A stretch of DNA of 64,000 nucleotides from Cryptomeria japonica (GCF_030272615.1 NC_081407.1:435462730-435526729); one strand, 5' to 3'. Numbered from the stretch's first letter, positions 24,076 to 37,576 are shown. Numbers and translations: made by a program. The notes: generated by a model from the letters alone, not told the origin.

Positions 24076-25592
24076 TGATGCGGAGCATCATGAAAAACCC
24101 TTCAAGAACCCCAAATCAACATGGAGTTTCAATCTCAACACAACATCTTAACTTGTATTAGAGGCATAATCTGATCATAATCATTATTCTAAAGTCCAAA
24201 ACAATATTAATATCAACCAACCAATACAATATCAAATCCATCATATCATTTTACAACCCTTTGAACATTAATCAAGACCAAAACAATGCATTATGTTGTC
24301 CCGGTTAATGATAGTTTGATATACCCGTACTCAGTTATTAATAACTTTAAACCTAAGAGTATTTGGATGATCGCTTCGGTGAGGCTGTAGAAAACTAGGT
24401 TTCTAAAACCATATCCAAAATTGAGAACAATCCAACGGTGAAATAAAAAGTTATCATCTCTGTACCGAGACCAATTTTGACTGTCATAAATCTGGAAAAT
24501 GTATGCTTGCTGCCTGCTAGGGCATCATATTTCACAACAAATACTTAACCAAAATAAAACAATACCATACTCAAATGAAATCTCTTTGAGTCTACTTTTA
24601 TAATATTCAATTCATTAATTTTTCCAATGGTGAAATCACAAGATAAGTACAAACCCTTTCCAGCAACTCCATTTAAGACAGTTTAAAACCAGTTTTCACC
24701 AAAATCTTCATAACTTCCACAAATAAAAACCAAAATGCCTCAAACCAAAGGGAAAATAAATATGATTCACATATCTTTCCAATAAATCTATTTAGAGGTC
24801 TTAATAATATCATATGAGTTCATACCATACGCTGCAATGTGACTGTTCTCAGGAATTATCAAATCTGCAATTAACAACTTTCACCAAAACTTCCATATCT
24901 TCTTCATTTCTAAACATAATAACTCCAAAAAAAAAGGAAAAGAAAGGTAATTAACATATCTAACTATCCATTATACATATACAAAGGTTTCCAGGCCATA
25001 AATGGTCGTACAAGGCCTAGAACCAACACAAAAACTGGAAAGCCAACCAAAATAACAATAGTAGAATGCACCAAAATGTATCCAAAATGTTCTCCTTTCT
25101 TCTCTATTCTTCCAATAATGATTTGGTTCGACCAATAAAAAATATTTATAGACTCTTTGGTAGTTATAAACCACCCAACTACCTTTATGACCCTTCATCT
25201 TTCATTTTACAACTTTATGTGCAATTTTTGCACTTTTACATTTTTGCAAATGTTGCACTTTTGCAATTTTCTTGCAACTTTGACACCTTTTCCTAATGAC
25301 TCTCCAAATTGTAAAAACCCCATAAACATGTCCAAATAATATATTTAATACCTTTTAGATACTTGATAGCCTTCTCATGGCCTTTTATACAATTTTGACC
25401 ATCTTGACCTATAAGGGCCTATATGGACAACTAGGACATAATCAGGACTTGCTTACATTTTTAGGCTTCCAAGTCTTACAAATCATTCCAAATGGATTCA
25501 AATACATTATAAATGACCTTCAAATATAAATTATATTTCAAATGATGAATTTGACCATATATTTTCCTTACGCCATGGGTGCTCCTGCACCA
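24076..25592 (-). repeat. 5' LTR of element H (right copy)
   Basis: Near-identical partner of 22106-23623, followed on the right by the target duplication GTTAA. Confidence 0.92.
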
Positions 25593-25597
25593 GTTAA

Positions 25598-27972
25598 CTA
25601 ATCTATAATTAATCTAAATGATAGAGTTGGGATTGATTATACAAAATTGTCAAAAAAATTAATGTTCAAATAAATGGTTAAAAAAAGTAATGTATGACTA
25701 CTTAACTTTGATTTTGATGCAATTTTTTTGACTAAATGTCAAAAAACCATTCACCAAGGTCTTTATATTATGCACTATCATTGATCTATGAATTTGACTA
25801 TGCATTATCTAGGGTCACTTCTACAATTGCAAATGTGATATTTGTAAGTGCAGGGCTAATTCTAATGAATACAAGTAAACTTGTAACTCATGGACTTGAT
25901 CTATCACAATTTTGTATACTAGAGCCTATTTGACTTGATTTCTAGTATTAAAATTTATATAAGGATAAACAATATTTAAAAACACCTTTGAGAAGTTATA
26001 TGAATTGAAAGGGTCAATTTTTCCCCTACTGGACCCACCTCTATTGGATTGGCTTCACAACTCTAAGAAAAAGGTTCAAAGACAATAAGAAAGTGTGCAA
26101 TGAACATATGATTTGATGTATGTAATATAATTCTTGGAAAATGTTGGTAGATTTCTTTTATCCTTTTTACAAATCAAAACTTAGATGTGATCAATAGGTT
26201 GCTAGGTGCTTTTCAAATGAATAAGGGAATGTCTTTAAATACAACAACTAAATCCACAACTTAACAAAATATGTGTAAGGTAAGCTCACAACAAGAATTG
26301 AAAGAGTGAAAAATAGACACATTTTATGAATTTAAATCTAAAATTTTCAATTTTAGATCTATAATATCAAAAGTGATAAATTTGATCTAAAATAATAAAC
26401 TATGCCTCTAGATGAAAAATAAATCTCTTAAAATTAGGGATAAAAAAATAAAGATATAAAATTTTGAATTAAATTTATGCAAAATAGATTACCTATAAAT
26501 TAATTAATTACTTCATTTAAGTCACTCTAATTAAAATATATTCAAAAACATTGAAAAAGAAAGAAAAATATGAATACAATACAATTTTATGTATTGCAAC
26601 TTGAGAAATCTTGAGGTGTTAAGGTGGCAAGCAACTTCACCACATTCTACTGCTTTGAAACTTTACATGAACTTTCAAGGGAGAGGTCAATGCACTTTAA
26701 CTTACTCTAATTTCATATGAATTCACATGACAATGCATCTATAAAGTTTGCATAAAAAAAAAAACTTATAAGTAGTGAATGATGCAAGCAATTTAAAACT
26801 TTTATTTGACCATTGAACATATATATATCATTAACAAGTCTTGTGTTTAAGTATCATAATATACCATAAAAATTATGGTAATAATTATAAATTAAGAACT
26901 AATATTTATACATTGAATCATCTTATGTTTTGCTGGTGTGTGGAAATAGATGGATCCTTTATAGTCCGCAATATCAGATGATATTTTTTTCGAGTCTATA
27001 CAAAAGAATTACAATATTTAGGACTAAAATGGACTTCATGCAGGAAATAAACTGTCCTATAACCAAGACATATATGTACCCTACCCCACTTAGGATTTAA
27101 ACTTGTGACCTCTCTTTCTAGAGTGAAGCTCACCATTATATGAACTCAGGAATACATAATAAATTACAAAAAGTGTACCAATAATTGTTATAGCTAACTT
27201 CGCGCACCCACAAATACTAAACAATACATTAGATTTTGATGATTTTTTTTGTCTTTGTATGTTACTTAAATAATTATAGCTATTATTTTGGCTTCTACAT
27301 AAGGACACACACTGTGAGATTTGTTATGTGCACAAGGATCAAAAAGTGGTCATTTTAAAGTGTCACTTGAAACATGAGCCCTATTACACCATTACCCATT
27401 CACATAGACAACCAAAAAAAAAAAATATACCCCATTAATAAATAAATAAATACCTAATTCAAAAGGCTAAAACATGTGGGACCACTCACCTAATAAACAT
27501 TAACATTTATTGGAGAGGGAAATTAAATTTAACTCACCACCGTTTTATTTCACCCTCGACCATTTGCATACTTGGTTTGATGAAAGGGCAATTTTGTCCC
27601 TCTTTTTATTTTTTCACATATTGTTTGGGGATTATTTTTCCCGTAGCTTCTTCCCACCTTCCTCTCTAATCATTATTCTTTGTCTATACCATTGTCTCCA
27701 TGTCATCCCACAGATGCAGGTTTCAACTAACGTTGACATGCCACTCCTTGCAATTTTCCATCAGTGATAAATGGTTTGTTTTCATTATCATTGTAGTTTG
27801 TGTTCTTTTTTCATCATTTATATGTATGGCATCAAGGGTTTCATTTAAATGATTTGATTTCTTTCACTCTATGGGATGAAATCATTACATATACTGTAAA
27901 ATGAATAGAAAATTGTATGATTTTATTTTGAATCTTGATTTATAATCATGAAATTTTATGGGTATAAGATTA
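25598..27972. other. AT-rich intergenic DNA, no gene recognised
   Basis: No LTR borders, RNA genes or convincing reading frames. A segment near 27090-27150 (AAACTTGTGACCTCTCTTTC) loosely resembles the duplication at 10354, which could mark a shared short repeat family. The open frame at 27510-27767 shows no domain. Confidence 0.45.
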
Positions 27973-28400
27973 TGTTGCACTTTTGGGCATTTTGATGACA
28001 AAAACAGTTTTGTTGACAACAACATCAACATTCCATTCTACACATTTTGTTTTTTTTAATACAATGGATCTATGATTTGTGTAGTCTCTCATGGGGATGT
28101 GTTGTATGGTAGAGATTATTTGGAGCTATATGTTGGTGAAGACGAGTTGAAGTTGTATGGGTTATATTGTTATGTGAATATGTCGACACTACAAGAGTTA
28201 GTAATGAAGGCTATGTGGAGTTACTCTGCACTTTGTATATATGACTTCCTTGGACAAATATACAATTTTTTGGGTTATATAATTTGGTCTTCTTTTATTC
28301 AAAAGAATATCTTGTCTCTTTGCCAAAAACATGCTCTCCGGCTTAGTGCTTGTTCATCTTCTTGTTTATTAGTCAATTCTAGTTTCTTCAGCATATAGTC
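27973..28400 (+). repeat. 5' LTR of copia element D, first part
   Basis: TGTTGCACTTTTGGGCATTT resembles in layout the start of the family A LTR (TGTTGGTATTTTGG...). It is cut at 28400 by element B. The second part resumes at 62604. D is older than everything nested in it. Confidence 0.55.
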
Positions 28401-29325
28401 TGTTGGAATCTAATAACACTAAGAGGGGGGTGAATCAGTGTTATACCGAAATGATCAATTTTAGCCTTATTAAAACATGCATACACCAACCGGTATACTA
28501 GCACATACAAAATTGAAAGAAGTAAATCAACCAATAAGCCAATCAAATAAATGATAATCATAACACAAAAAAATTATACGTGGAAAACCTCAAAGAGGAA
28601 AAACCACGGTGGGATTTGTGACCCACAATATCAATCCACTGGCCATATGGAGAGATATTATAAAAAATAAGAGGTCTGCACTTGCAGGAAGGCTTACAGC
28701 CTAGAGCACACTGTTCAATCACAAAAGGAGCCTCACTGACTACATATAAATCAAGACTACAATCTGGAGAAGTGTTGAACTACTAAGATATCATCTTCTA
28801 TGCCATAATATAGTTCTGGTTTAAGCTCTGTCTAAAACCCTAAACCCTTTACCAGAATAACCCTTACATAAATATCCTTACATACATAATCTCTTTGATG
28901 TATTTCACATTGTATCACATTTGCATATCCATAATATCCTATCACAAAAATGATCTAATCCAACTAAACTATATACCCTATACAACTTATCATGCCTTAT
29001 GTTGACTTACATAGATAATTACAATATCAAATTACATGTCGGCTAGATAACATGAATTCATAAATATTAAGAACAATTTCCAATGCCGGATCCAAGAGAT
29101 GTCGGCCTCCAATATCGATAACCATATTCTAAACCATGTCGGCCTGCATTTTCGGTAACCAAAGAAATCCTTCTGTTCTGCTGGTGTTGGTGTCAGTGCC
29201 GATGTATTTTCTATGAAGTGCTTGTCGGTACACAACTGAACCAAAACATGAAGCCGAAATAAGATACCATGTTGCCATCAATGACAACATAGTGAAACCA
29301 ACCAATTGAGTGTCAATTGCCAACA
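28401..29325 (-). repeat. 3' LTR of element B
   Basis: Direct repeat partner of 61680-62603 with matching ends. Its inner edge adjoins ATCTCCCCCTTT, the purine tract read on the other strand. Confidence 0.9.
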
Positions 29326-29337
29326 ATCTCCCCCTTT
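29326..29337 (-). other. Polypurine tract of element B, with further similar tracts nearby
   Basis: AAAGGGGGAGAT on the minus strand, directly before the 3' LTR. Similar purine tracts occur at about 29403, 29470 and 29519-29530, as in A2 and C. Confidence 0.75.
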
Positions 29338-29606
29338 GGCATTGATGGCAACACTCATGTGAAAAATGGTCAAGGTTTCATCTGTCGGTTTCATCCTACC
29401 TGCTCCCCCTAAGCTGAATATTCATTAATGCAAAATACTCCACATCTCCATATATCCATATCTCCATAACTCCCCCGAATGTATACAACTCCTTCTATTA
29501 TTTTTCACATCTATATCACTCCCCCTTTGACATCAATGCCATCAAAAATTCTAAAAAGAATGTCAAAGATCCAAAAAGACTGTACAAAGAATATCCCAAA
29601 AATATC

Positions 29607-30224
29607 TTACCGAAGCTTAACAAATTTCAAAATTTCTGGATAAGCCTTCTCCAGTAGCTCAAGATAAGTATCCCAACTAGTTTTGAATTTGCCGGAAATA
29701 GATACAAGTCCACTTAATATATGTGCAAATGACTCTTTCTCATTTACCTCTGTCGGTGTGGGCATTCCCACCATATACATACATTCTTTCTTATGTACAC
29801 TGAGTGAATCCAACCGGGGACTCACCAAGCCTCTCAGACTTCTGTAACTTCTTATAATTTTGTCTCTTTCCTTCTCAAGAATGGAAATTTGGTTTTCCAA
29901 AATCAAAATTTGACCATCAATGGATGTAGTCAATGAAGTCAATCCATCAAAAGAATTAGCTATATTTGCAACTTTCTCCTGAAATTCTTTTATCTTCTTA
30001 TCCACATTAGTTGTAAGTATATCAGTGTTACAACACACCCTATAAATATTTGTACACTGCTTCAAAGAATTTTCTATTAGTTTCAGCTTTTCATCAATCT
30101 TCTTCTTCTCAGAATCAATCACCTGATCAAATGCAACTCTCTTAGCTTGAGTGAACCTCTCCAATGCTTGGTGGTTTGAAATCTGCTGTAAGGATTGAAA
30201 ATACTTTGGAATACGCTCAGTAAC
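29607..30224 (-). pseudogene. ORF2 of element B, C-terminal part
   Basis: An open frame of 185 codons (30164-29607) plus readable sequence up to the A2 insertion point. It is Lys/Glu/Ile-rich with heptad spacing (for example ILENQISILEKERDKI), a coiled-coil candidate like the end of ORF2 in element C. It continues the frame broken at 57572. Confidence 0.65.
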
Positions 30225-31130
30225 TGTTGGTATTTTGGTATGGTTTTGTCATTGATGTCAACACCCACTAACACTTATCAACTCTGGCACTTTGGAGAAT
30301 TAGCAACATTCACTGGAAAGCAAATGACTTATGCACATTCACTGGTATCTAGTACACCAACAGGATATCATGATCATTGACACTTGGAAGGGCATGGAAA
30401 ACACTTGGTTATGTCGAAGACATCATGTGGACACCTTGTCTTGGAGATTTGTTTATTAGTATATTCGTATTTGCATATTTGCTATTACCGGCAAATAGGT
30501 CTAGGTTATACATCGACAGGTTTATCTTTTCCAGATCATCACGACATGCTATGCAGATGATTTATTATTGTTGTAAATGCGTCAAGCTGACATGTTGAAT
30601 CGGTTATTGCATCGGATATTGTTTTGTTTGTAAAATAATTTGATTGTAATATCTTATAGAGCTGACCTACTAAATTTGATCTTAGGTTATGATATAAATA
30701 TAAGATCTTATTTGTAAGATCGGAAAGGGAGTGTGAAAAAGAATTGTGTAAAGGTATATGTGAGATTGAGAAGAGATATACACATAAACATCATTTGAAG
30801 TTGAAGAAAGGTTTTTGTGAAAGCATATCAGAACTACACCGGTACTGAATCCAACATATGAAGATGCTATTTTGACAAGTACATCCTCATTGGATTTAAC
30901 CATCCAATTGTAGTCAGCGTGACTCCTATTTTGTGTTTGAGCAGTGAGCTTTAGGCACTTGGCCTTTCTGCATGTGCAGACCCCATTTGTATACACTTAC
31001 TATCTGTAGTAGTATCATCTGATTGTGGGTAAGGTTTCCCACCATGGTTTTTCCCCTTACAGGGTTTCCACGTACAAATATTGGTGTTATGTGTTGTGGA
31101 TGACTTTGTCTTTTTGTTTCATGCATTAAT
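30225..31130 (+). repeat. 5' LTR of A2, first part
   Basis: Starts TGTTGGTATTTTGGTATGG and matches 56511 onward. It stops at ...GCATTAAT, where the CACTA element begins. In the 3' LTR the same point reads GCATTAATCTTTACC without a break. Confidence 0.93.
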
Positions 31131-31330
31131 CACTAATTCATTTAGCCTAAAATTCCGATGGAGAAGGTATATTGTGATCAAACTTGATTTTTTTTTTGAA
31201 AAAATGCCTGATTTTGTCAGAATTTTGATGATAATGCAACATTTGGTTTCGACAGAGAAGGAATTGGCAATGACATTAGGGTTTTTTTAGAAAAAGTGCC
31301 CGCGTTCGTCGAAATTCCGACGACCGCGTG
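31131..31330. repeat. Left terminal inverted repeat and subterminal repeats of the CACTA element
   Basis: After the CACTA terminus come units such as AAATTCCGATGG (31150), GTCAGAATTTTGATG (31217) and GTCGAAATTCCGACGACCGC (31308). They are variants of one partly palindromic motif that recurs at the right end. Confidence 0.8.
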
Positions 31331-31412
31331 CATTACTTTAACAAAAAGAAAAGACCAAGTCATTTCATAAATCCCGCCTCAAAATCCTGCCTCTCATTCG
31401 ACGTCCTGCCTC

Positions 31413-32040
31413 TGTAGCGAACCTGTGGAGATCATTGGTGTGACAAACATGGCCACAACGGGGAATGGGGGAACGAAGTGCCAAGGGCTGGCACATAACC
31501 AGCGAGGACGACTGCATTAAGGGAGCCCTAAAGGGGCTGTGTAAACGGCGATGCCTGGGCCTCTGTCAATAGCAATAAGAGCTACAGATAGAGGTAGATG
31601 ACTGATCATTGGTGTGACAAACATGGCTGCAGCGAGGAACGGGGGAATGAAGTGCGCTTGCATGGCAGAAACTCGCGTCTAGTAAGCAAAAATTCATTCC
31701 ATCTTATCTTCCATACAATGAACGCCTATTTCCATTGGCAAGAGAAGATTTCATTTACTATGTGTTTGAATGTTTGTGTAGAAAATGGTGGAGTCGTTTG
31801 TAATAATTCTGTTTGTCACGCAAATGGTGTATGTAGTGGTACTCATTCTCTCACATCGCTAAATAGAAGAATGTACAAGGGTTGCCCTTTCTTCCAACCA
31901 TTGTGTTTTACATTCTTTAAAATATTTTGAAGTTCACGGGCACAAAGTGCGAAGGGCTGGCACATAACCAGCGAGGATGACCGCAAGGGAGCCCAAAATG
32001 GGTTGTGTAAACGGCGACGCCTGGGCCTCCGCGAACCTAT
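31413..32040. repeat. GC-rich triplicated segment near the left end of the CACTA element
   Basis: A segment of about 140 bp (31431-31570; GGCTGGCACATAACCAGCGA, GTGTAAACGGCGATGCCTGG) recurs partly at 31604-31660 (its first part) and at 31941-32040 (its second part). It is much richer in G+C and CpG than its surroundings. I do not recognise a gene. It could be captured host sequence or a GC-rich control region like that downstream of the Spm promoter. Confidence 0.6.
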
Positions 32041-33144
32041 TCTTGGAGCATGAAAATGATGATGATTAAAGGATCACTTACAAAAAAATGAGTTTGTATT
32101 TTTTGTGAGAGTAATGCTTGTGAGTAAAGGGCTAGCAACCAAAGGGGCCAGTTTAAGGAAAGTAAGGATCACGAGACTTGTTTTATTGCTTAGTAAAATT
32201 TTGAATATATTTGTTCTAATTGATGAAATGAATTATTTCAATTTGAGCCATATCAATGAGATGAATCAAAGAACAAGTAGCAATAATTGTTGGTGTAATA
32301 GGGATATTACCTAGCTACTTCCACTATTAGGTCATTTTTATGCCTTATCATTTAAGTTTACTTAAGGTATACATAGGATACTTATCACTTTATGTCTCAT
32401 ATCATAAGATTAAGATACTTTCATAATCTTATGATATCCTACGTGTCTCATCTTGACCTATATAATCAAGGGGTTCTATTTATAATCTCATTCATTCATA
32501 TTGTAAACTTGCATTCATTGATAGGAATATAGTTTATTCATGTCATATTGATCTTCTCATTTTGTTGTGCTTTCCATTAGACCTCTAGATCTTGGGTGGC
32601 TATCTCCATAGTCAAATCTTAAAATATTTACCTTTCTAGATTCTATAAAAGAAATGGTTTTATCAAGAATATCATATGGAATAGCTTCTAAATATTTGCA
32701 TTTGATAACAATATTGTTAGAGCATTTTGCTTTATAGGAAAATAATCTAAACTAGACTTTTTTTTTCAAGCTAAGACAAAACAAAGTAAGGTGGTAAAAT
32801 AATCACTTTCTCTAAATTGAGATTTTTTGGCAAAATTTTCCAAAAAAATCTCTAAATTAGTCACATAAACATACTTTCTCACTATCTTCTCCTCCATATA
32901 ACCCCTTGGATCAAATAAGGGTATAATTCTGAATTCTCTCAAGTTATACATAGTAATATCTTTGTCACATTGTTTTAAGTTTCATATCTTATGGCAGTGG
33001 TTACTCTTGTCATATGATTGCTATTGTGTAGATGGGTCCTTGAGCCCTGGTTTAATCCCATTTTTTAAAATCTATATCAAATATATTCTTGGCATCCTCA
33101 ATCAATGGCGATCAAGCTCTCCCTACCCAGATTAACCTATCTCT
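32041..33144. other. CACTA interior, nothing recognised
   Basis: AT-rich, with short open frames but no transposase motif or RNA gene visible. Confidence 0.45.
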
Positions 33145-33430
33145 AAATTTGGAAAATGGGTGCAGAAGTTTGAGTATGAGTACTCTTCAGTTATTTGTCA
33201 TGCTTGTAAGGAGAAAAATAAGGATGAAACTTTCCCTATTTCCTAGGAGATTCAAAATATTGATTCTAATCAAGGGAGTTCCCCTTTGGATTGTTCAAGG
33301 ATATATAATGCTTTGGGTTCTAATGATGGATGTGCCAATGATATTATGTCCCTTCATTGTCTCAAGAAAATAGGATTTGGAGAGAAGGGTCCTTCCTTTG
33401 TGCTCAATCAAAGAGCTTTGGATCAATTTT
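33145..33430 (+). pseudogene. Possible LINE ORF1 zinc-knuckle fragment in the CACTA element
   Basis: One frame reads KWVQKFEYEYSSVICHACKE followed by KNKDETF, reminiscent of the DUF4283/zinc-knuckle region of plant L1-type LINE ORF1 proteins (W..Q..YE..P..C..C...GH...C), with the later His/Cys lost. It is short, and the assignment is tentative. Confidence 0.3.
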
Positions 33431-35128
33431 TTAAACCACCCTAATTTTAGGATGGTTCATTTTTGCTTTAGTTATTCTGCCTCTTGTTGTTTTGTTGTTT
33501 TGTTGGGATTAATGCTTCATCTTTCTCTTTGCACAAGGGATCAGGGCCCTTTCAAAATCCCTTCTTATCTAATTAAAAACACTCAATGATGATGGATCAT
33601 TATAGTCTCCCCTCTATGCTTGGATTTAAAAATATAATGAACTCTAACTACTTGTTTAATTCTAATAGAATATGAAATTAGGGTACCTAGGTAGCATAAG
33701 AGGTTGTTCACTAAATTCTTCCACCTTAATGATAGTTAATGTTAAGGATTGAATGAAACAAACTCTTGTTCATGGATCACCTTCTTAGCCTCCTATGGAA
33801 GTCATTCTTTGTGTGGTCTACCATGACCATAATCAGGGTCTTAATAAATGTGTTAGATACACTCTATTATCAATAAGAGAGTTATCATAATATAGTCATG
33901 GTGAGTGGTTACAAATAAGATTAGTGGGTCCATAGTTCCCACTTGGTTTGTACTTAGAAACATTATCATTTCTTAGTTGTATGGAAACTACAAATTCATG
34001 CATCTAGGCAACAATACACACTAGCTATTATATGATTCCACTAATGAGAAAAGCCTAGTCAATCTTATAGTTTGTGGAATTAGTCATATCCCTCATATAG
34101 AATATCTATATATGGAGTATTCTTGCCTATAGATTACCTATTATTTTGCTTAATAATGTGATTATTTCACATACATCATAAAAGTGCCCTTCTAATATGT
34201 TTGTGCATCAATCTTGAAACCATATTTTTATTAACCAACCAATGATAAAAATTATCTTAAACATGCCTCTATATTTGAATCCCACTAGCTTTGATAATCA
34301 ACCATAATAACCTTAACAATGCATCGACGACAACAATGCCTAATAAATCATCAATTGTCTTGGGTGAATCTAGCCAAAGCCAACCCATCAAATCCACTAA
34401 TCTCCCTTGCATCCCAATCATAAAATTTTATGGTTGTTGGAACAAGGTTGGGAGATTGAAGAGATATAAGGAACATTTCAACTTCCAAAATACCAAAGGA
34501 ACAAAAATAATTAGCTAACACATCTTCTTTTGGGAATTTTTGTATTTAGTTCTTCCTTTGCAAATCAACATACCCTATTTTGGTTTCCCAAATATTTACT
34601 AAATAACTTTGAAGATAAATTGGGAAGAGAATCCATCATATAGATATTTCTTTTCAACAGCCTTAGAGGACATTGTTTTGTCTATCATTTATTATAATAG
34701 CTAATACCCAATTTTTTTATAAGATAACAAGCAAAACCTCCTCTTCACAAACTATGTTTTCCTTAATAATCCAAGAATGAAAAAAGGAACCCACATAAAA
34801 ATTACTTACTCCCTACCATGAAGGCAAAAGAACATCCAATTTAAAGATTGATGTACCAAAAGGAAAGAAATATTACCTCAATATCTGTCTTGAACTTATA
34901 CATACATTGAATCTATACACACGCGAATCCCCTTAATAACTCTCTCACAAATTTCAATGGTAGAAGAATGAGTGTTTTCACAAGACTTTCATACTATGAT
35001 ATTTATATCAAAATTCACTTGCATAGTTTTAGAGTCAAGTTGACCCATTCTCATGAGTAGTTTACATTAACCCCTCATAAGAATGGATCATTTAGTACTC
35101 ATTTCATCAAAGTGATGCTCATAGCGGT
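33431..35128. other. CACTA interior, nothing recognised
   Basis: AT-rich, no domain-bearing frame seen. The open frame 34291-34518 shows no known motif. Confidence 0.45.
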
Positions 35129-35217
35129 GAAGCATTAGGGATTCCTAGGAGGTCACCCATACTAATACTACTCTAAATCAAGCACGTTTAACCATGTAGA
35201 TTGTCCCAAGATCAAAC
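35129..35217 (-). pseudogene. 5S rRNA-like fragment
   Basis: On the minus strand, AACGTGCTTGATTTAGAGTA and GTATGGGTGACCTCCTAGGA match the central and 3' parts of plant 5S rRNA (AAGCGTGCTTGGGCGAGAGTAGTACTAGGATGGGTGACCTCC, broken here by a few changes). The 5' part is lost or diverged. It could be a dispersed pseudogene, the head of a 5S-derived SINE, or the 5S part of a Cassandra-type LTR. No LTR pair was found around it. Confidence 0.6.
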
Positions 35218-37576
35218 CCATTCAACTTGCCACCCCATTTGCAAAACCTTCATCAAGTGGTGTGCCTTATAAACCATTCATTATAGAGCAACTTTAGCTT
35301 ATCCATTGACAAGTGGGAGGTGTTGATGTGTTTTTTATGCACATGCAAACGTAGAATAAAATACCCCAAAGTATCTTGTCCTCTCTTGAACAAAGTTACT
35401 CAAATGCTGGAGATTTGCTTAAGGATCACTTGAGACAACTCGAAGGTTTTGGTATGTCAGGTCACGACGTGTGGATAAATATTGTTGGTTGATGTGATTT
35501 CTGGTATCACAAGGGGACTTACGTTGAATTGTCGAATGCTTGAATAGCTGGAACTTGATCATCTAATATTTCAATCTCGCGATGCTTTTTGTCCTAAACT
35601 AACTTGAATTGAAAAAAGGGCAAAAGGTGAAGTGTTAATAAAATCTATTCTAAGGCCTAGACTGTAAGAAGATGGATCCTAGTTTATCCCTTTAACCTTG
35701 ATTAATTTATTTAGAGTGTTTAGTTACATTTTAATCCTTTCTTTTACAATTAAATATTATTGAAAAATTGTATTATTGTTCCAAATTTTGTGGATATTTA
35801 GGAGACACAAATAAAATATAAATGTAATCATTCCATATTTTTGTAGGAGATATTGGAATGAGACTAATAGGAAGAGTAGTAAACATGAGTCACAATGAGC
35901 ACTTTAGAATAAATCTAAACATTATAAGGAAGAGTAGCTTGGAAAAATAGAAGCGTAACTTATTTTCCAATATGCAAGATTATTACTTGGGAAAGAATCT
36001 TGAAAGAGGATTGAAAAGATTCCTTGAGCTAACATTGTCTCACTTATCCAAAATTATGAGGAAGGATTCATTAATGAAATGGTCATTAACAAGATGGAGA
36101 GAATAATAATTAGGAAGAGATAGATTTCACATGCTACTAGGTGACTAGATTGGAGAGAAACTAGAGGCAAATAATTTAGCTTGGCCATGACACAAAGTCT
36201 TAGAATAGATGCCAACCTTGGTGAATGGAATGAAAATCCCAAACAATTAATGAGTGGTGAGACAAGTAGAGGCATGCATCTATAAATTTTGTTTTGAATA
36301 TATATAAAATAAAGAAAAAATGGGACTAAAACCAAGGGAAATTCACATGGAAAGGATATGATGAAAATCAAAATAAATAGTTTGAAGATAATATTAGTTA
36401 CCTAAAGGATATTCCACTTGATTATTTGGTATATCATAACTATTTTGACAAATTTTGAAACCATTAGAGGTACCTTTTACTTCTGTAGATGAGGCATTCA
36501 TTCATGTTGAAGTTGTGATAGCTTATTTGCCTCTTTATAGACAACAAATTATCCATACAAATTATCATATATACTTGTAACCTCCATCCCAAACCACCTA
36601 TTTCACTCTTCTTCCTTTGTGTACCTCTTTTATTCTTCCATTACCTCTTTGCTTACCTAAATTCAATCCAAAACATAGTGTATATAGCATCAAAAAAATT
36701 ACATATTTGATTAATATTATCCACAACATATCGAAAAGACAAATACCACACTTACTGTGTCATCAACCAGAAATAATTTACTTACATATTCAAAGAGTTC
36801 AATAATGGAGAAACATCCATGCGGTGCTCTACACATGTCCTTGAAGGTTTAAGAAATACTTATCCTCTATTGGTCCAAACTTTAAATCACTTTCCATGCA
36901 TGAAAATAATTGCAACCATACACAATTTCCCACCCAATGGATTCTCTCAAACTAGTTTACTATCTTAACATAGGGTCAAGGAAAAGTGGGCCAAAATAGG
37001 ATTCCAAGTGTCTTAAAAGCCTTCAAGACCATAGTGGTGAGGATTGAATTTATTTCTTTAGTGGTATCTTTCTGTAGATTAACTAGTTGGGGATTGTATT
37101 AGGACCTTTTCCTAATTAAAAAAAATATATAAAGATTACATCCCTAAATATTGCATTCATAATAGAATAAATTTCTGCAATATTGAGACTATATTCATAA
37201 TAGATTTATAGTGATGAATAAAGAAATATTTAAGATTATGAAAAAAATGATGTTTTCTTTCTCCCAACCGTCATTGGATATTGGGTGATCTTTGAGGCAT
37301 TATGTCAAATATTTCATGTGCCTTATCTAGGCTTACATATTTTGCATGCATGTGTACCTGGGCAGTTGCACTATAACATCTATACTCACTAATCACATTT
37401 GGTTGGAAGTTTCTAAATCCATTTCAAACACATCTTGTGCATATCCTGCAATCTATGCTAACGGTGATTGTCTTTAGTGGCTTCATTGTGTGCATAATTG
37501 ATTGACTCTTCACTCCTAAGACCTTCAAAAGTCTTTACTGGCTTCATTGAGTCCTTTTGTCTTCCAAATTCACCTG
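35218..37576. other. CACTA interior, nothing recognised
   Basis: No coding domain, RNA gene or boundary pair is apparent. The minus-strand frame 36054-36371 is hydrophobic but matches nothing I know. Confidence 0.45.

Larger units (their letters stand above)
22106..25592 (-). mobile_element. Element H: small non-autonomous LTR retrotransposon (long LTRs, 452-bp interior)
   Basis: Two near-identical direct repeats of 1,518 and 1,517 bp flank only 452 bp, with perfect target duplications GTTAA (22101-22105 and 25593-25597). In minus-strand orientation the LTR starts TGGTGCAGGAGCACCCATGG and ends GATGCTCCGCATCA. An exact initiator tRNA-Met primer site (TGGTATCAGAGC) faces the interior. There is no coding capacity. 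The high LTR similarity suggests one of the younger insertions here. It shares termini and pre-LTR sequence with G, although most of the LTR body differs. Confidence 0.92.

Noticed and set aside
22106-25592. Recent local tandem duplication of 1.5 kb instead of an LTR element
   Set aside because: TSD GTTAA, tRNA-Met primer site and TG...CA ends together identify an LTR retrotransposon.
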